DNA of 64,000 bases, taken from positions 1 to 64,000 of the forward strand of contig CANMBD010000006.1 of assembly GCA_947495985.1 (NCBI GenBank). Reading direction: 5' to 3'. Shown in pieces: positions 1 through 8,391 of the stretch. Origin of the DNA: an uncultured Sphingomonadaceae bacterium. GTDB lineage: Bacteria > Pseudomonadota > Alphaproteobacteria > Sphingomonadales > Sphingomonadaceae. The notes below the pieces were generated by a model that was not told the DNA's origin, did not search any database, and saw only the letters and a program-made list of their open reading frames with translations. A program made the position numbers and the translations under genes. Each line of letters opens with the position of its first letter. Position 1 is the stretch's first letter.

Positions 1-189
1 TATGGCGCGTAGCCAAGCGGGCGGATGCCCGCGCCCGGCGCTTGAGGTTAATCAATAAAGTTTCCCTTCACCCACTGAAACTGAATGTCGTCCTGTGATG
101 GCGTTCACAACGTGGCAAGCAATCCTATATTACCAGTGTAACCAATTCAGGGGTCGCTCCGAACAGAGGGTAACCACAAGGAAAATGAA
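1..189. other. Left edge, no gene assigned
   Basis: I cannot assign a gene here. A perfect 6-bp hairpin (GCGGGC at 17-22, GCCCGC at 27-32, GGAT loop) lies near the edge, with no T-tract after it. It could belong to the 3' end of a gene lying to the left: frame 1 reads only three codons before a TAG at 10-12. The rest looks like ordinary spacer leading to the small ORF at 190. Confidence 0.3.
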
Positions 190-348
190 ATGCCGAGTTT
201 TTTGAAATCAGATTTAACCTACAGCCTAAGCGGCGGCTTCCTATTGGGCGCGCTTGCATTGTTTTTCATGCAGCCGGGCGAGGATCAGCAAGAGTTTAGC
301 GAGAACCTCTCTTCAACGATGAGTGTTGCTACCCAGGTGATGAGCTAA
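190..348 (+). CDS. Small single-pass membrane protein upstream of msrA
   Basis: This 52-codon reading frame starts at an ATG preceded by AAGGA about 6 nt upstream and ends in TAA. The product begins MPSFLKSDLTYSLSGG, has one hydrophobic segment at about residues 14-27 (GGFLLGALALFFMQ), and ends in a polar acidic and serine-rich tail. I do not recognise the family. It lies 27 bp before msrA on the same strand, so the two may be co-transcribed. Support comes from the ribosome-binding site, the membrane-segment composition and the position; there is no homology evidence. A chance ORF is the alternative. Confidence 0.55.
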   Translation: MPSFLKSDLTYSLSGGFLLGALALFFMQPGEDQQEFSENLSSTMSVATQVMS

Positions 349-375
349 ATCCAGCAGGAGAACGGGGCGTTTGAT

Positions 376-1113
376 ATGAATAGAATTTTTCCAAAACTAG
401 CGATTGCCGGTATAAGTGTTGCGGCCTTTGGCGGGCTTTGGGCCACCGTCGGTACAACCGATCCAAGCAGTCAGAGTGCTCCCAGCCTGTTTACCAGCGA
501 AGCCCATGCGGCTGAAAAAGCCACCATCATTCCTGCTCCTCGAATCAATGCTTCGGAAAAAGGCAAGCGCGCCGTTGCGATATTTGCTGGCGGCTGTTTC
601 TGGGGCGTCGAAGGCGTGTTTGAACATACCAAGGGTGTGATCAGCGCGGCATCGGGCTACCACGGAGGCAGCAAGCGCAGCGCTACTTACAAGCTGGTGA
701 GTGCGGGACTAACCAATCATGCAGAAGCGGTGCGCGTGGTCTATGACCCCAGCGTCGTCAGCTATGGCCAGCTAATGCAGGTTTTCTTTTCGGTGGTTGC
801 CGATCCCACAACATTGAACGCCCAGGGCCCTGATCGCGGCAAACATTATCGTAGCGCGTTGATCCCGACGAACAATGCACAGGCCAAGGCGGCCCGTGCC
901 TATTTGGCGCAGCTTGGCAAAGGCAAATATTGGAAACGGCCTATCGTGACCAAGATTGAAGCCTATAAAGCGTTCTATCCAGCGGAAACCTATCATCAGG
1001 ATTTCATGCAGAAAAACCCGCGTCAGGGTTATATTGTACGCTGGGATAAACCAAAGGTTGCGAATCTAAAGCGCCATTTCCCCAAACAATATCGTGCAAA
1101 ACCCGTAACCTAG
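376..1113 (+). CDS. msrA: Secreted peptide-methionine (S)-S-oxide reductase
   Basis: MsrA reduces the S-epimer of methionine sulfoxide in oxidised proteins. The active-site motif GGCFWG lies at residues 72-77, with the catalytic Cys at 74, followed by the family's SGYxGG and NHAEAV-like stretches and a C-terminal YHQDF. Residues 1-45 form an export signal (hydrophobic stretch at 8-26, AHA before Ala46), so the enzyme probably works in the periplasm. Cys74 is the only cysteine in the whole protein. The usual C-terminal resolving cysteines are absent, so regeneration must use an external thiol. It is 245 aa, a normal MsrA core plus the leader. The start follows GGAG about 13 nt upstream (AGCAGGAGAACGG), and spacing is loose. 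The identification is firm; the location is inferred from the leader. Confidence 0.95.
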   Translation: MNRIFPKLAIAGISVAAFGGLWATVGTTDPSSQSAPSLFTSEAHAAEKATIIPAPRINASEKGKRAVAIFAGGCFWGVEGVFEHTKGVISAASGYHGGSKRSATYKLVSAGLTNHAEAVRVVYDPSVVSYGQLMQVFFSVVADPTTLNAQGPDRGKHYRSALIPTNNAQAKAARAYLAQLGKGKYWKRPIVTKIEAYKAFYPAETYHQDFMQKNPRQGYIVRWDKPKVANLKRHFPKQYRAKPVT

Positions 1114-1215
1114 ACACGGTTTTCAAAAGTCGCGCAAAAAGTTACGCCCATTTAACCGGGTGTTAGTTTTGCCGTATTATACATGGCAGGATCGTATCAC
1201 AGAACGGACAAGTCC

Positions 1216-1308
1216 ATGGTATCGCAAAATTTCGAATTTGCTATCGCGCTGACGTCCATAATTGTGGGTATGGCTTTTATTTGGGTTGCGCATAAACACC
1301 CCAATTAA
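1216..1308 (+). CDS. Possible 30-aa membrane microprotein
   Basis: This short ORF encodes MVSQNFEFAIALTSIIVGMA followed by FIWVAHKHPN, which is almost entirely one transmembrane helix with a basic C-terminus. It lies about 100 bp after msrA and ends 14 bp before the convergent infC stop. There is no convincing Shine-Dalgarno sequence (GGAC about 7 nt upstream). The hydrophobic composition is what raises it above noise. It may be chance. Confidence 0.3.
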   Translation: MVSQNFEFAIALTSIIVGMAFIWVAHKHPN

Positions 1309-1322
1309 TTGCCGCTACCGCA

Positions 1323-1862
1323 TCATTTGGGACAGAGCACCATCAGCATCTGACGGCCTTCCAGCTTTGGATAGGCTTCAACCTTGGCGGTTTCCTTCAT
1401 GTCTTCCTGCACCCGCTGCAACAGTTGCATACCGAGTTGCTGATGTGACATTTCACGACCGCGAAAGCGCAGCGTGACTTTCACCTTGTCACCATTGTCG
1501 ATGAACTTGTTCACATTGCGCATCTTCACCTGGTAATCATGATCGTCGATATTGGGACGCATCTTGATTTCCTTGACGTCCTGTACCTTTTGGGTTTTGC
1601 GCGCCGCATTGGCCTTTTTCTGGGCTTCATACTTGAATTTGCCGACATCCAGGAACTTTGCGACGGGGGGAGAGGCGTTAGGTGAAACCTCTACCAGGTC
1701 GAGGCCAACATCCTTGGCTCGCTCGATTGCTTCGCCAGTGTTCATAACGCCGAGGTTTTCGCCCCTGTCGTCGATGACCCGCACAGTGTCGGAAATGATC
1801 AGATTGTTGAAACGTGGACCGCCTTTGACGGGCGGCGTGGGACGGCGTGGTGGTGCAGCTAT
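1323..1862 (-). CDS. infC: Translation initiation factor IF-3 (AUA start)
   Basis: IF-3 binds the 30S subunit, keeps 50S away and proofreads the start codon and initiator tRNA. The protein shows the N-terminal [18 protein letters not shown] region, the lysine-rich linker ([16 protein letters not shown]), and the C-terminal [13 protein letters not shown] and [12 protein letters not shown] motifs. The first canonical start in frame is a GTG at 1784, which would delete the conserved GPRFNN segment. Reading further upstream there is no ATG, GTG or TTG giving a full-length protein. There is an ATA at 1862 that sits exactly 8 nt after AGGAG (1875-1871) and yields a 179-aa product, the family's normal size. 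Rare start codons are known for infC (AUU in E. coli) and underlie autoregulation, so AUA fits. It is the last gene of thrS - DUF305 - infC. Confidence 0.92.
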   Translation of the reverse strand: MAAPPRRPTPPVKGGPRFNNLIISDTVRVIDDRGENLGVMNTGEAIERAKDVGLDLVEVSPNASPPVAKFLDVGKFKYEAQKKANAARKTQKVQDVKEIKMRPNIDDHDYQVKMRNVNKFIDNGDKVKVTLRFRGREMSHQQLGMQLLQRVQEDMKETAKVEAYPKLEGRQMLMVLCPK

Positions 1863-1870
1863 GTTAAATA

Positions 1871-1875
1871 CTCCT
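1871..1875 (-). promoter_or_regulatory. Shine-Dalgarno that sets the infC start
   Basis: Read on the minus strand this is AGGAG, followed by an 8-nt spacer and then ATA GCT GCA. The spacing and the preserved IF-3 N-terminus together decide the non-canonical start at 1862. Confidence 0.7.
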
Positions 1876-1959
1876 AAAAAATCAAATGAAAGCGGCCAAT
1901 AGCGGGAAATCGCTAGGGTCGCAAATTGTATATATACTTAATGGCTGGGAACCTCAGGA

Positions 1960-2382
1960 TCAATGGTTGGTGTGATCCGGTGAATCTGAACCCGCAGGTG
2001 ATTTTTTGACCGGCACGGCATCCCGCTTTTCCAGCCATTCACGCATCTGCGCGATTTCTTTGGTCTGGCTTGCGATAATCGTTTCGGCCAGCGCCCTGGT
2101 TTCAGGGTCTTTTCCATATTCCAAAACGATTTCCGCCATATCCACAGCGCCCTGATGGTGCGGGATCATTCCTTGCATGAAGGCGATATCGGGATCTGGA
2201 TCAATGCCGCCCATGCCCTCGTGCATCCTTGCATTGGCTTCTTCATAAGCTATTTCCGCCGCACTTTTGTCTGTGGCACCGCCACGCACAATTTCCATAT
2301 CCGGCTCGTTTGCAGTGTTTTCAGGGCTGCAGCTGGCCAGAAACAGACCAGAAGCCACAAGTGCAGTTACGCCAATTTTCAT
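1960..2382 (-). CDS. DUF305 (CopM-like) lipoprotein
   Basis: The 140-aa product has a lipoprotein signal with lipobox LASC (Cys18), so it is probably anchored in the envelope. The DUF305 hallmark MIPHHQGAVDMA lies at about residues 72-83. Members of this family have been linked to periplasmic copper or metal binding (CopM), but no metal function can be shown here; its His- and Met-rich parts fit such a role. The ATG is separated by one base from the thrS stop (TGATATG), which implies translational coupling to thrS, and infC follows about 97 bp downstream. An envelope lipoprotein between a tRNA synthetase and IF-3 is an odd placement. Confidence 0.85.
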   Translation of the reverse strand: MKIGVTALVASGLFLASCSPENTANEPDMEIVRGGATDKSAAEIAYEEANARMHEGMGGIDPDPDIAFMQGMIPHHQGAVDMAEIVLEYGKDPETRALAETIIASQTKEIAQMREWLEKRDAVPVKKSPAGSDSPDHTNH

Positions 2383-2383
2383 A

Positions 2384-4384
2384 TCAATCTCCTGCCAAAT
2401 CCGGTGCCAGCGCTTCGTCCTTCAGCACCGCAACAGCCTCATCAAGCGTCAGGAACATCTGTTCCTTTTGCCCCAGTTTCCGCAGGGCGACTTTGCCTTC
2501 TTCGGCTTCCCGCATGCCAACGACGAGGATATTTGGCACTTTCGCCAGTGAATGCTCGCGCACCTTATAGTTGATCTTCTCGTTACGCAGATCGGCCTCG
2601 ACGCGGATACCGGCGGCTTTCAACTTCTCCGTTACCTTTTTCGCATAGTCATTGGCATCCGTAACAATCGTTGCAACAACCGCCTGTGTGGGCGCGAGCC
2701 ATAACGGCATTTTTCCGGAATAATGCTCAATCAATATGCCGATAAATCGCTCATAGGAACCGAAGATCGCACGGTGAAGCATGATCGGGCGGTGCCGCGC
2801 GCCATCCTCAGCAATATAGCTTGCATCCAGACGTTCGGGTAACACCCTATCAGACTGGATCGTGCCAACCTGCCACGTGCGGCCAATCGCATCGGTGAGG
2901 TGCCATTCCAGCTTAGGCGCATAAAACGCGCCTTCCCCGGGCAATTCTTCCCAGCCATATTCTTCTGTGGCCATGCCCGCGGCATGAACGGCATCGCGCA
3001 ATTCGGCCTCTGCCTGATCCCATATTTCATCGGAGCCGAAACGCTCGTCAGGGCGAAGCGCGAGCTTGATGGCATAGCCTTCAAAACCCATTTCTTTGTA
3101 GACTTGGTCCGCCAGTTCGCAGAATTTCTTGACCTCATCAACAATCTGATCTTCACGGCAGAATATATGGGCATCATCCTGCGTGAATTGCCGGACCCGC
3201 ATCAGGCCGTGAAGCGCGCCATGCGGTTCGTTGCGGTGGCAGCAGCCATTCTCGTAAATTCGCAGCGGCAGGTCACGATAGCTTTTGATACCCTGTTTGA
3301 AGATAAGCACGTGCGCTGGGCAGTTCATTGGCTTGATCGCCATCATGTCGGCGTCGGATGAGACTAGTGGCGCATCATCGTCGACGCTGGGAATCTCATC
3401 AGGCACAACGAACATATTCTCGCGATATTTGCCCCAGTGACCGGATTGCTCCCACTGGCGTGCGTCCATGATCTGTGGGGTTTTGACTTCCTTATAGCCA
3501 GCTTCGTCAATCGCACGCCGCATATAGGCTTCCAGCTCGCGCCACATGACGAAACCCTTGGGATGCCAAAAGATGCTGCCCATCGCCTCGGCCTGAATAT
3601 GGAACAGGTCCATTTCCTGACCCAGTTTGCGGTGATCGCGCTTGGCGGCTTCTTCGAGCCGCACGAGATGTGCATTAAGTTGTTTCTTGTTGAGCCAGCC
3701 GGTGCCGTAAATACGCGATAATTGCGGATTACGCTGGTCGCCGCGCCAATAGGCACCGGAAACGCGCATCAGTTTAAACGCCTTGGGATCAAGCTTGCCG
3801 GTGGAGGGCAGATGCGGACCGCGGCACATGTCCATCCAGTCATCACCGGACCAATAGACACTGATCTCATCACCTTCGGGTAGCTCGGCGGCCCACTCGG
3901 CCTTAAACTTTTCGCCGTCTTTTTCCCACAATGCGATCAGGTCGTTACGCTCCCACACCTCGCGGCGCAGCGGCTTGTCTGCGTTGATGATCCGCCGCAT
4001 TTCTTCTTCGATCTTGGGGAGATCGTCATCGGTGAACGGGTCGCCCGCAGGCGCAAAATCATAATAGAAGCCATCATCCGTCGATGGACCAAAGGTAATC
4101 TGCGTGCCTGGATAAAGCTTCTGCACTGCCTCAGCGAGCACATGGGCAAAGTCGTGGCGCGCCAGTTCCAGTGCGTCTTCCTCGTCCCGCGACGTGATCA
4201 GGGCCAGTTCGGTATCTGCTTCAAGCGGCCGCATGATATCGCGCACTTCGCCATCAATACGGGCGGCCAAAGCCGCCTTCGCGAGGCCCGGACCAATATC
4301 CGCCGCAATTTGCGCCGGTGTTGTGCCCGATGCCACTTCACGCGCGCTGCCGTCGGGAAGGGTGATTTTGATCATCTTGGTCAT
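2384..4384 (-). CDS. thrS: Threonyl-tRNA synthetase
   Basis: This cytoplasmic class II synthetase charges tRNA-Thr. At 666 aa it is full length. In order it has an N-terminal TGS domain (about 1-65), the editing (SAD) domain with an [11 protein letters not shown]xxxH motif near residue 75 and the RGPHLPSTG segment, the catalytic core with MNCPAHV (a zinc-ligand Cys), class II motif 2 around [13 protein letters not shown] and motif 3 around [14 protein letters not shown], and an anticodon-binding domain at about 560-660. It is the first gene of a minus-strand unit followed by a DUF305 lipoprotein and infC. The thrS-infC order is common in bacteria; the inserted gene is not. No T-box-like leader is evident in the 240 bp upstream. 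Confidence 0.98.
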   Translation of the reverse strand: MTKMIKITLPDGSAREVASGTTPAQIAADIGPGLAKAALAARIDGEVRDIMRPLEADTELALITSRDEEDALELARHDFAHVLAEAVQKLYPGTQITFGPSTDDGFYYDFAPAGDPFTDDDLPKIEEEMRRIINADKPLRREVWERNDLIALWEKDGEKFKAEWAAELPEGDEISVYWSGDDWMDMCRGPHLPSTGKLDPKAFKLMRVSGAYWRGDQRNPQLSRIYGTGWLNKKQLNAHLVRLEEAAKRDHRKLGQEMDLFHIQAEAMGSIFWHPKGFVMWRELEAYMRRAIDEAGYKEVKTPQIMDARQWEQSGHWGKYRENMFVVPDEIPSVDDDAPLVSSDADMMAIKPMNCPAHVLIFKQGIKSYRDLPLRIYENGCCHRNEPHGALHGLMRVRQFTQDDAHIFCREDQIVDEVKKFCELADQVYKEMGFEGYAIKLALRPDERFGSDEIWDQAEAELRDAVHAAGMATEEYGWEELPGEGAFYAPKLEWHLTDAIGRTWQVGTIQSDRVLPERLDASYIAEDGARHRPIMLHRAIFGSYERFIGILIEHYSGKMPLWLAPTQAVVATIVTDANDYAKKVTEKLKAAGIRVEADLRNEKINYKVREHSLAKVPNILVVGMREAEEGKVALRKLGQKEQMFLTLDEAVAVLKDEALAPDLAGD

Positions 4385-4550
4385 CGGGTTTTCAATCTTT
4401 AAAGTTCACACAGTTCTCACCTAAGAACGCCAGAAAACGGCGATCCATAGATTTTCATTGCCTTAGTCCATGGTCCGGCCAAGTCAACCGCTGCAAGCAC
4501 AGAGCGATGATGTTATATGGTAAAGTCACATTATCATTATGTAATGGAAG

Positions 4551-4598
4551 CTTGACATTCCCTCGAATCGTAGCCATTAAGACAAGGTAACTTGACAT
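4551..4598 (+). promoter_or_regulatory. Paired CTTGACAT repeats before the 4628 gene
   Basis: CTTGACAT occurs at 4551-4558 and again at 4591-4598, exactly 40 bp apart. Each copy contains a perfect TTGACA -35-like box. The first could pair with CATTAA at 4575-4580 at 17-bp spacing; the second has no good -10. They may be a promoter and a regulator site, or coincidence. Confidence 0.3.
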
Positions 4599-4627
4599 AA
4601 TCCCAACCAACCCAGAGAGAATAGGAT

Positions 4628-5059
4628 ATGAGTACAACGCGTGAATCGAGTCCCTGGAAGCGTTTTTTTCGATTCCTGAAGCCCGACTGGATGTTTTGTT
4701 TCATCATGCTGGCTGGGCTGGGCATGCTGATAATCTCTATCGTCGAGCCGAATGAAGTCTTTGATGGCACGGTCTCGCCCATAGTCCGACTTTTTTTCCT
4801 TGCGCCGCTCACGCTGTTGCTGTCCTGCGTTGCGACATTTGCTGCTGCACTGGATCGCCGAAAGACCGAGGACTATTATTTCCAGCTCATGGCAAATGGG
4901 GCAATCGTAGCGGCCATTACCACGATATTTGTCCATATGGTCTGGCTGATATTTGCCAAGCAAATGGGAACGCTGACTGCGGAGAGCCTGATCGCGATAC
5001 TAATGCTGAGCTGGGGGCTGGGTTATTTTTTCTACCGGATTAGAGGGCTAACGGCATGA
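4628..5059 (+). CDS. Four-helix membrane protein paired with an Xre regulator
   Basis: The 143-aa protein has about four hydrophobic segments (roughly residues 21-40, 52-74, 87-108 and 119-136) and no catalytic motif I can see. The family is unknown to me. Its stop overlaps the start of the downstream mini-Xre gene by 4 bp (ATGA). A small membrane protein translationally coupled to a short YozG-like Xre regulator is a recurrent bacterial arrangement, in which the membrane protein may sense an envelope signal or modulate the regulator. That role is inference. The ATG follows GAGAGAATAGGAT, a reasonable ribosome-binding site. Confidence 0.85.
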   Translation: MSTTRESSPWKRFFRFLKPDWMFCFIMLAGLGMLIISIVEPNEVFDGTVSPIVRLFFLAPLTLLLSCVATFAAALDRRKTEDYYFQLMANGAIVAAITTIFVHMVWLIFAKQMGTLTAESLIAILMLSWGLGYFFYRIRGLTA

Positions 5060-5247
5060 AGAACCGCCTGAAGGTCCTCCGCGCTGAGCGTGATTGGTCA
5101 CAGGCAGATTTGGCCGAAAGACTGTCGGTCTCACGCCAAAGCATCAACGCGATTGAGACCGGAAAATATGATCCGTCACTGCCACTCGCCTTTAAGATTG
5201 CGGATCTTTTTGGTATGACGATTGAAGAGGTTTTTCTGAAAGACTGA
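5056..5247 (+). CDS. Short Xre-family (YozG-like) transcriptional regulator
   Basis: The 63-aa protein is essentially one Cro/C1-type helix-turn-helix: MKNRLKVLRAERDWSQADLA, then SVSRQSINAIETGKYDPS, then LAFKIADLFGMTIEEVF. The recognition helix corresponds to SRQSINAIE at about residues 27-35. It has no effector domain. The gene overlaps the membrane-protein gene by 4 bp and probably regulates its own operon. The paired CTTGACAT boxes at 4551-4598 are candidate binding sites, which is speculative. Confidence 0.92.
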   Translation: MKNRLKVLRAERDWSQADLAERLSVSRQSINAIETGKYDPSLPLAFKIADLFGMTIEEVFLKD

Positions 5248-5268
5248 GAAAGCCGGGAGGCAGCGGGT

Positions 5269-6234
5269 ATGCAAATGAAACTCTTGGGTCTTATTGGCTT
5301 GATTGCAGTTTTTCTATCGCCAGGTTGCACAACGATGGCCTCACCCGAGCCGGTGATTTCGAACGCCGCCCGGGGGGAACGGATTGATTTGCCCGATGGA
5401 GCCCAGTTGCTTGGCGGTCGACATTTCACGGTCCTGGTTGAGGGGCAGGGCCGCGATGTCGTTCTGATTCCTGGCCTTTCGACCCCGCGCACAGTCTGGG
5501 ACGCGACACGTGTGAAGCTTAAAGACCGTTATCGTCTCCACATTATCCAGATACGGGGTTTTGGCGATGAGCCAATGCCTGATCGGGATGGGCCATTGCT
5601 GGAGCCTTTTATCCGCGAACTGACAGATTATATCGACGACGAAATAGTCGATCGCAATAATCGCCAAAAGGCAATTGTCATTGGCCATTCGCTGGGTGGT
5701 CTGGCGACAATGGCTTTGGCTACACGCTATCCTCAGGGTGTCGAAAAGGCGATGATTATAGACAGTTTGCCGTTTTTCGGATTGCTGTTTGGGCCGGACA
5801 CAACGGCAGAAACGCTTCAGCCGCAGGCTGCCGCAATGCGGGATGCGCTGACAACTAGAGACAGTAGTGAAGTGGATGACCGGACCTTGCAAACCATGTC
5901 ACGAACGGCAGCAGGAAGGGATCAGGTCGCTGCTTGGGCCCGTACTGCTGACACTGGGACAATGGCTCAGTTGACCTATGACCTGATGACGACCGATGTC
6001 CGGCCTTTGTTGCCTGCGATTACCATGCCGGTCACGATGCTCTATCCGGTTGATGCCAGCGTTATGGCCGAACCACGGATTACCGAGATGTATAAAGCAG
6101 CCTTTACAGGGGCTAAAACCGTAACATTCGAGAAAATCGATGATAGCCGGCATTTCATCATGCTGGATCAGCCCAAGGCTTTTGCAGAGTCCGTCGAAAG
6201 GTTTTTGCAACGAAATGATGGTAAGAGTGAGTAA
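5269..6234 (+). CDS. Alpha/beta-hydrolase lipoprotein
   Basis: The 321-aa product has a type II signal with lipobox LSPGC (Cys20) and a hydrolase domain. The nucleophile elbow GHSLGG lies at 139-144 (Ser141), with a likely acid at Asp252 and histidine at His295 (DDSRHF). It should be an esterase- or lipase-like enzyme anchored in the envelope; the substrate cannot be told from sequence. A GGAGG precedes the start. It follows the Xre gene by 21 bp, so it may be part of, or a target of, that regulator's operon. Confidence 0.88.
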   Translation: MQMKLLGLIGLIAVFLSPGCTTMASPEPVISNAARGERIDLPDGAQLLGGRHFTVLVEGQGRDVVLIPGLSTPRTVWDATRVKLKDRYRLHIIQIRGFGDEPMPDRDGPLLEPFIRELTDYIDDEIVDRNNRQKAIVIGHSLGGLATMALATRYPQGVEKAMIIDSLPFFGLLFGPDTTAETLQPQAAAMRDALTTRDSSEVDDRTLQTMSRTAAGRDQVAAWARTADTGTMAQLTYDLMTTDVRPLLPAITMPVTMLYPVDASVMAEPRITEMYKAAFTGAKTVTFEKIDDSRHFIMLDQPKAFAESVERFLQRNDGKSE

Positions 6235-6262
6235 GCTGCTATAATTTATGGATTAATCCGTT

Positions 6263-6616
6263 ATGAGCAACAATTACTCCGTCTGGCACCGCGACGGTAA
6301 AGGTGCACGCAAACGATCGATCCGGATCGAGACGATTGGAAACACGTTCCTGTTTTTCGAAAACCAGTGGCGCAGTGAAGCCTATCATTTCGGCGATCTG
6401 GTTTATCGCGGTCTAACGGGCGGCTCGCATGTTTTCGGACTGGATGACGGGATCAAAGCCCGTCCGCATTGGGAGCTTGGCTTTACCGGTGATCCGCCGG
6501 CCGAACTGACCGGATTGCTACCCAAATATAAGCGGCCCATGCTAAGCGGTGTGGGCATGCTGATTATCGCATTTTTGTGCCTTGGAATTGTTTATTTCGG
6601 TTCTTCCCACGTTTAA
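6263..6616 (+). CDS. Hypothetical protein with a C-terminal membrane anchor
   Basis: The 117-aa product has a soluble, mixed-charge N-terminal part of about 90 residues and one transmembrane helix at about 93-113 (MLSGVGMLIIAFLCLGIVYF). No signal peptide or known motif is visible and I do not recognise the family. It lies 28 bp after the lipoprotein hydrolase and 58 bp before another hydrolase on the same strand. A tail-anchored topology is likely, and function is unknown. Confidence 0.75.
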   Translation: MSNNYSVWHRDGKGARKRSIRIETIGNTFLFFENQWRSEAYHFGDLVYRGLTGGSHVFGLDDGIKARPHWELGFTGDPPAELTGLLPKYKRPMLSGVGMLIIAFLCLGIVYFGSSHV

Positions 6617-6674
6617 GTTGATTGGCTGCGTACCTCTGCGTAGGCACAAGCACAAACGATCAGCGGAAGACTAA

Positions 6675-7421
6675 ATGGAAGAAGATATTCTCTATATGCA
6701 GCGTCCCGGCGGTGCCAATCTCGCCTATTGTTATCGCGCGGCCAAGCCGGGTGTCAAAGGCAGCACCCTGGTGTTCCTGCCCGGCTATATGTCGGATATG
6801 GAAGGTGGCAAGGCTCTGGCGCTTGACGCATGGGCCAAGGATCAGGGGCGCGCCATGCTGCGCCTTGACTATGCCGGATGCGGGGCCAGCGGCGGGGAGT
6901 TTGAGGACCAGAGTCTGATCAACTGGCGCGATGATGCCCTGTTTTTGATCGAGAAAGTGACAGCCGGTTCCATCACCTTGGTGGGTTCATCCATGGGCGG
7001 TTGGTTGATGCTGCTTGTCGCGTTGGCGAGACCGATGCGGGTGAAGGCGATGGTCGGTATCGCAGCGGCCCCTGATTTCACTGACTGGGGGTTCACGCAG
7101 GAACAGAAAATGACGATCCTGCGCGAAGGCAAGCTGGAAGAGCATAGCGAATATAGCGAAGACCCCTATGTCACGACCAACATCTTTTGGCAGTCGGGCG
7201 AGGCTAATCGCCTTTTGCACAAGGAAATCGCATTTGATGGAGCGGTGCGGTTACTGCACGGACAGGAGGATGCTGACGTGCCCTGGGCCTATACTCTGGA
7301 GATCGCAAAGAAAATGCGTTCAGCGGACGTGCAGATGCATCTGGTAAAGGACGGTGATCACCGCCTGTCACGCGATCAGGATATCGAGCTTTTGATTGAC
7401 GTGGTTTCGCGGCTGGATTGA
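6675..7421 (+). CDS. Cytoplasmic alpha/beta hydrolase (serine hydrolase, S33-like)
   Basis: The 248-aa product has the alpha/beta-hydrolase pattern: LVFLPGYMSDMEG near the oxyanion region, nucleophile elbow GSSMGG at 104-109 (Ser106), acid Asp199 in LLHGQEDADV, and His229 in DGDHRLS. There is no signal peptide. It resembles the short acyl-protein thioesterase/ABHD10-like group more than classical lipases, so hydrolysis of an acyl ester or thioester is likely, substrate unknown. It stands alone. Confidence 0.88.
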   Translation: MEEDILYMQRPGGANLAYCYRAAKPGVKGSTLVFLPGYMSDMEGGKALALDAWAKDQGRAMLRLDYAGCGASGGEFEDQSLINWRDDALFLIEKVTAGSITLVGSSMGGWLMLLVALARPMRVKAMVGIAAAPDFTDWGFTQEQKMTILREGKLEEHSEYSEDPYVTTNIFWQSGEANRLLHKEIAFDGAVRLLHGQEDADVPWAYTLEIAKKMRSADVQMHLVKDGDHRLSRDQDIELLIDVVSRLD

Positions 7422-7451
7422 ATATAACTGAAAGAAAGCCGTTAGTGGTAA

Positions 7452-7500
7452 GCTTGTCGAACCACATTTATCGACTATCGCAAAACGCCCTTCGACAGGC
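7452..7500. repeat. Imperfect inverted repeat GTCGAA/TTCGAC
   Basis: GCTTGTCGAA (7452-7461) pairs with TTCGACAGGC (7491-7500) over 10 bp with one G-U, leaving a 29-nt loop. It lies between two plus-strand genes. The TTCGACAGGC core resembles dispersed intergenic repeats I recall from sphingomonads; this is memory, not a search. It could also serve as a weak terminator of the 6675 gene, but no T-tract follows. Confidence 0.35.
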
Positions 7501-7523
7501 CCGGGGCTGATGGAATTTTATTC

Positions 7524-8312
7524 ATGTTCATTTCCGCATTCCTTATCCTCGCCCAATCGACTTCACCTTTTGGATCACCAGTTCCGCAGACAATCAACCC
7601 CTCTGCACCAATGACGATGACCGAAGTGCGGTTCAACGAATGTGTCGATCTGGCGGTCGACGATCCGGCAAGCGGCGTTGTGGAGGCCAATAAGTGGCGC
7701 ATAGAAGGCGGGGGATTTCTGGCGCGTCACTGCCTCGGCTTTGCCTATGCGGAACAGTTTAACTGGGTAGCAGCAACAAGAACTTTTGCCGAAGCCGCTA
7801 GAGAGGCGGAGGTTGCCAAATATCCCCGCGTCGCCAATTTTTGGGCACAGGCAGGTAACGCGGCACTGGCCGGAAACGAAGCGCAAAAGGCGCTGGAATA
7901 TCTCAATGCCGCGCTGGTGCAAGGTAGCCTGATTGGATTAGAGAAGGGTGAAGTTCATCTCGATCGAGCCCGGGCGCATGTGGCTTTAAATGATTATGAG
8001 GCGGCCAAAAAAGAATTCGTGATGGTGCACAAGCTGGCTCCGCAAGACCCGCTCGGCTGGCTGCTATCTGCAACATTGGCAAGACGGATGGGAGACCTTG
8101 CGATCGCTAAGGCCGATATCGCAGTTGCCGCCAAACTCGCGGCACGCGACCCGGCTATTGCTCTGGAAGCGGGTAATATCGCTTTCGAAGGTGGAGACGC
8201 TGAACAGGCCAAGATTAACTGGGAAAAGGCTGTTGAAATAGACGCCGAAAGCCGGCCCGCCAAAGCCGCACAGAAATATCTTGCACAGCTTGTAGCGACC
8301 GTCGCCGAATAG
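7524..8312 (+). CDS. TPR-repeat protein
   Basis: The 262-aa product consists mainly of tetratricopeptide-like helical pairs, seen as WVAATRTFAEAAREAE, AGNEAQKALEYLNAALVQG, ALNDYEAAKKEFVMVHKLAP and GGDAEQAKINWEKAVEIDAE, covering about residues 75-255. The N-terminus (MFISAFLILAQSTSP) is hydrophobic and could be a short signal peptide, so the protein may be periplasmic. TPR domains mediate protein contacts, and the partner is unknown. Confidence 0.85.
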   Translation: MFISAFLILAQSTSPFGSPVPQTINPSAPMTMTEVRFNECVDLAVDDPASGVVEANKWRIEGGGFLARHCLGFAYAEQFNWVAATRTFAEAAREAEVAKYPRVANFWAQAGNAALAGNEAQKALEYLNAALVQGSLIGLEKGEVHLDRARAHVALNDYEAAKKEFVMVHKLAPQDPLGWLLSATLARRMGDLAIAKADIAVAAKLAARDPAIALEAGNIAFEGGDAEQAKINWEKAVEIDAESRPAKAAQKYLAQLVATVAE

Positions 8313-8391
8313 GATTTACATCGCCAGGCTTTTCAATCCTTTTGACGAGCGATACAAGCCTCGCACAGCAACAAAAGAAAGCCTCATTGCC

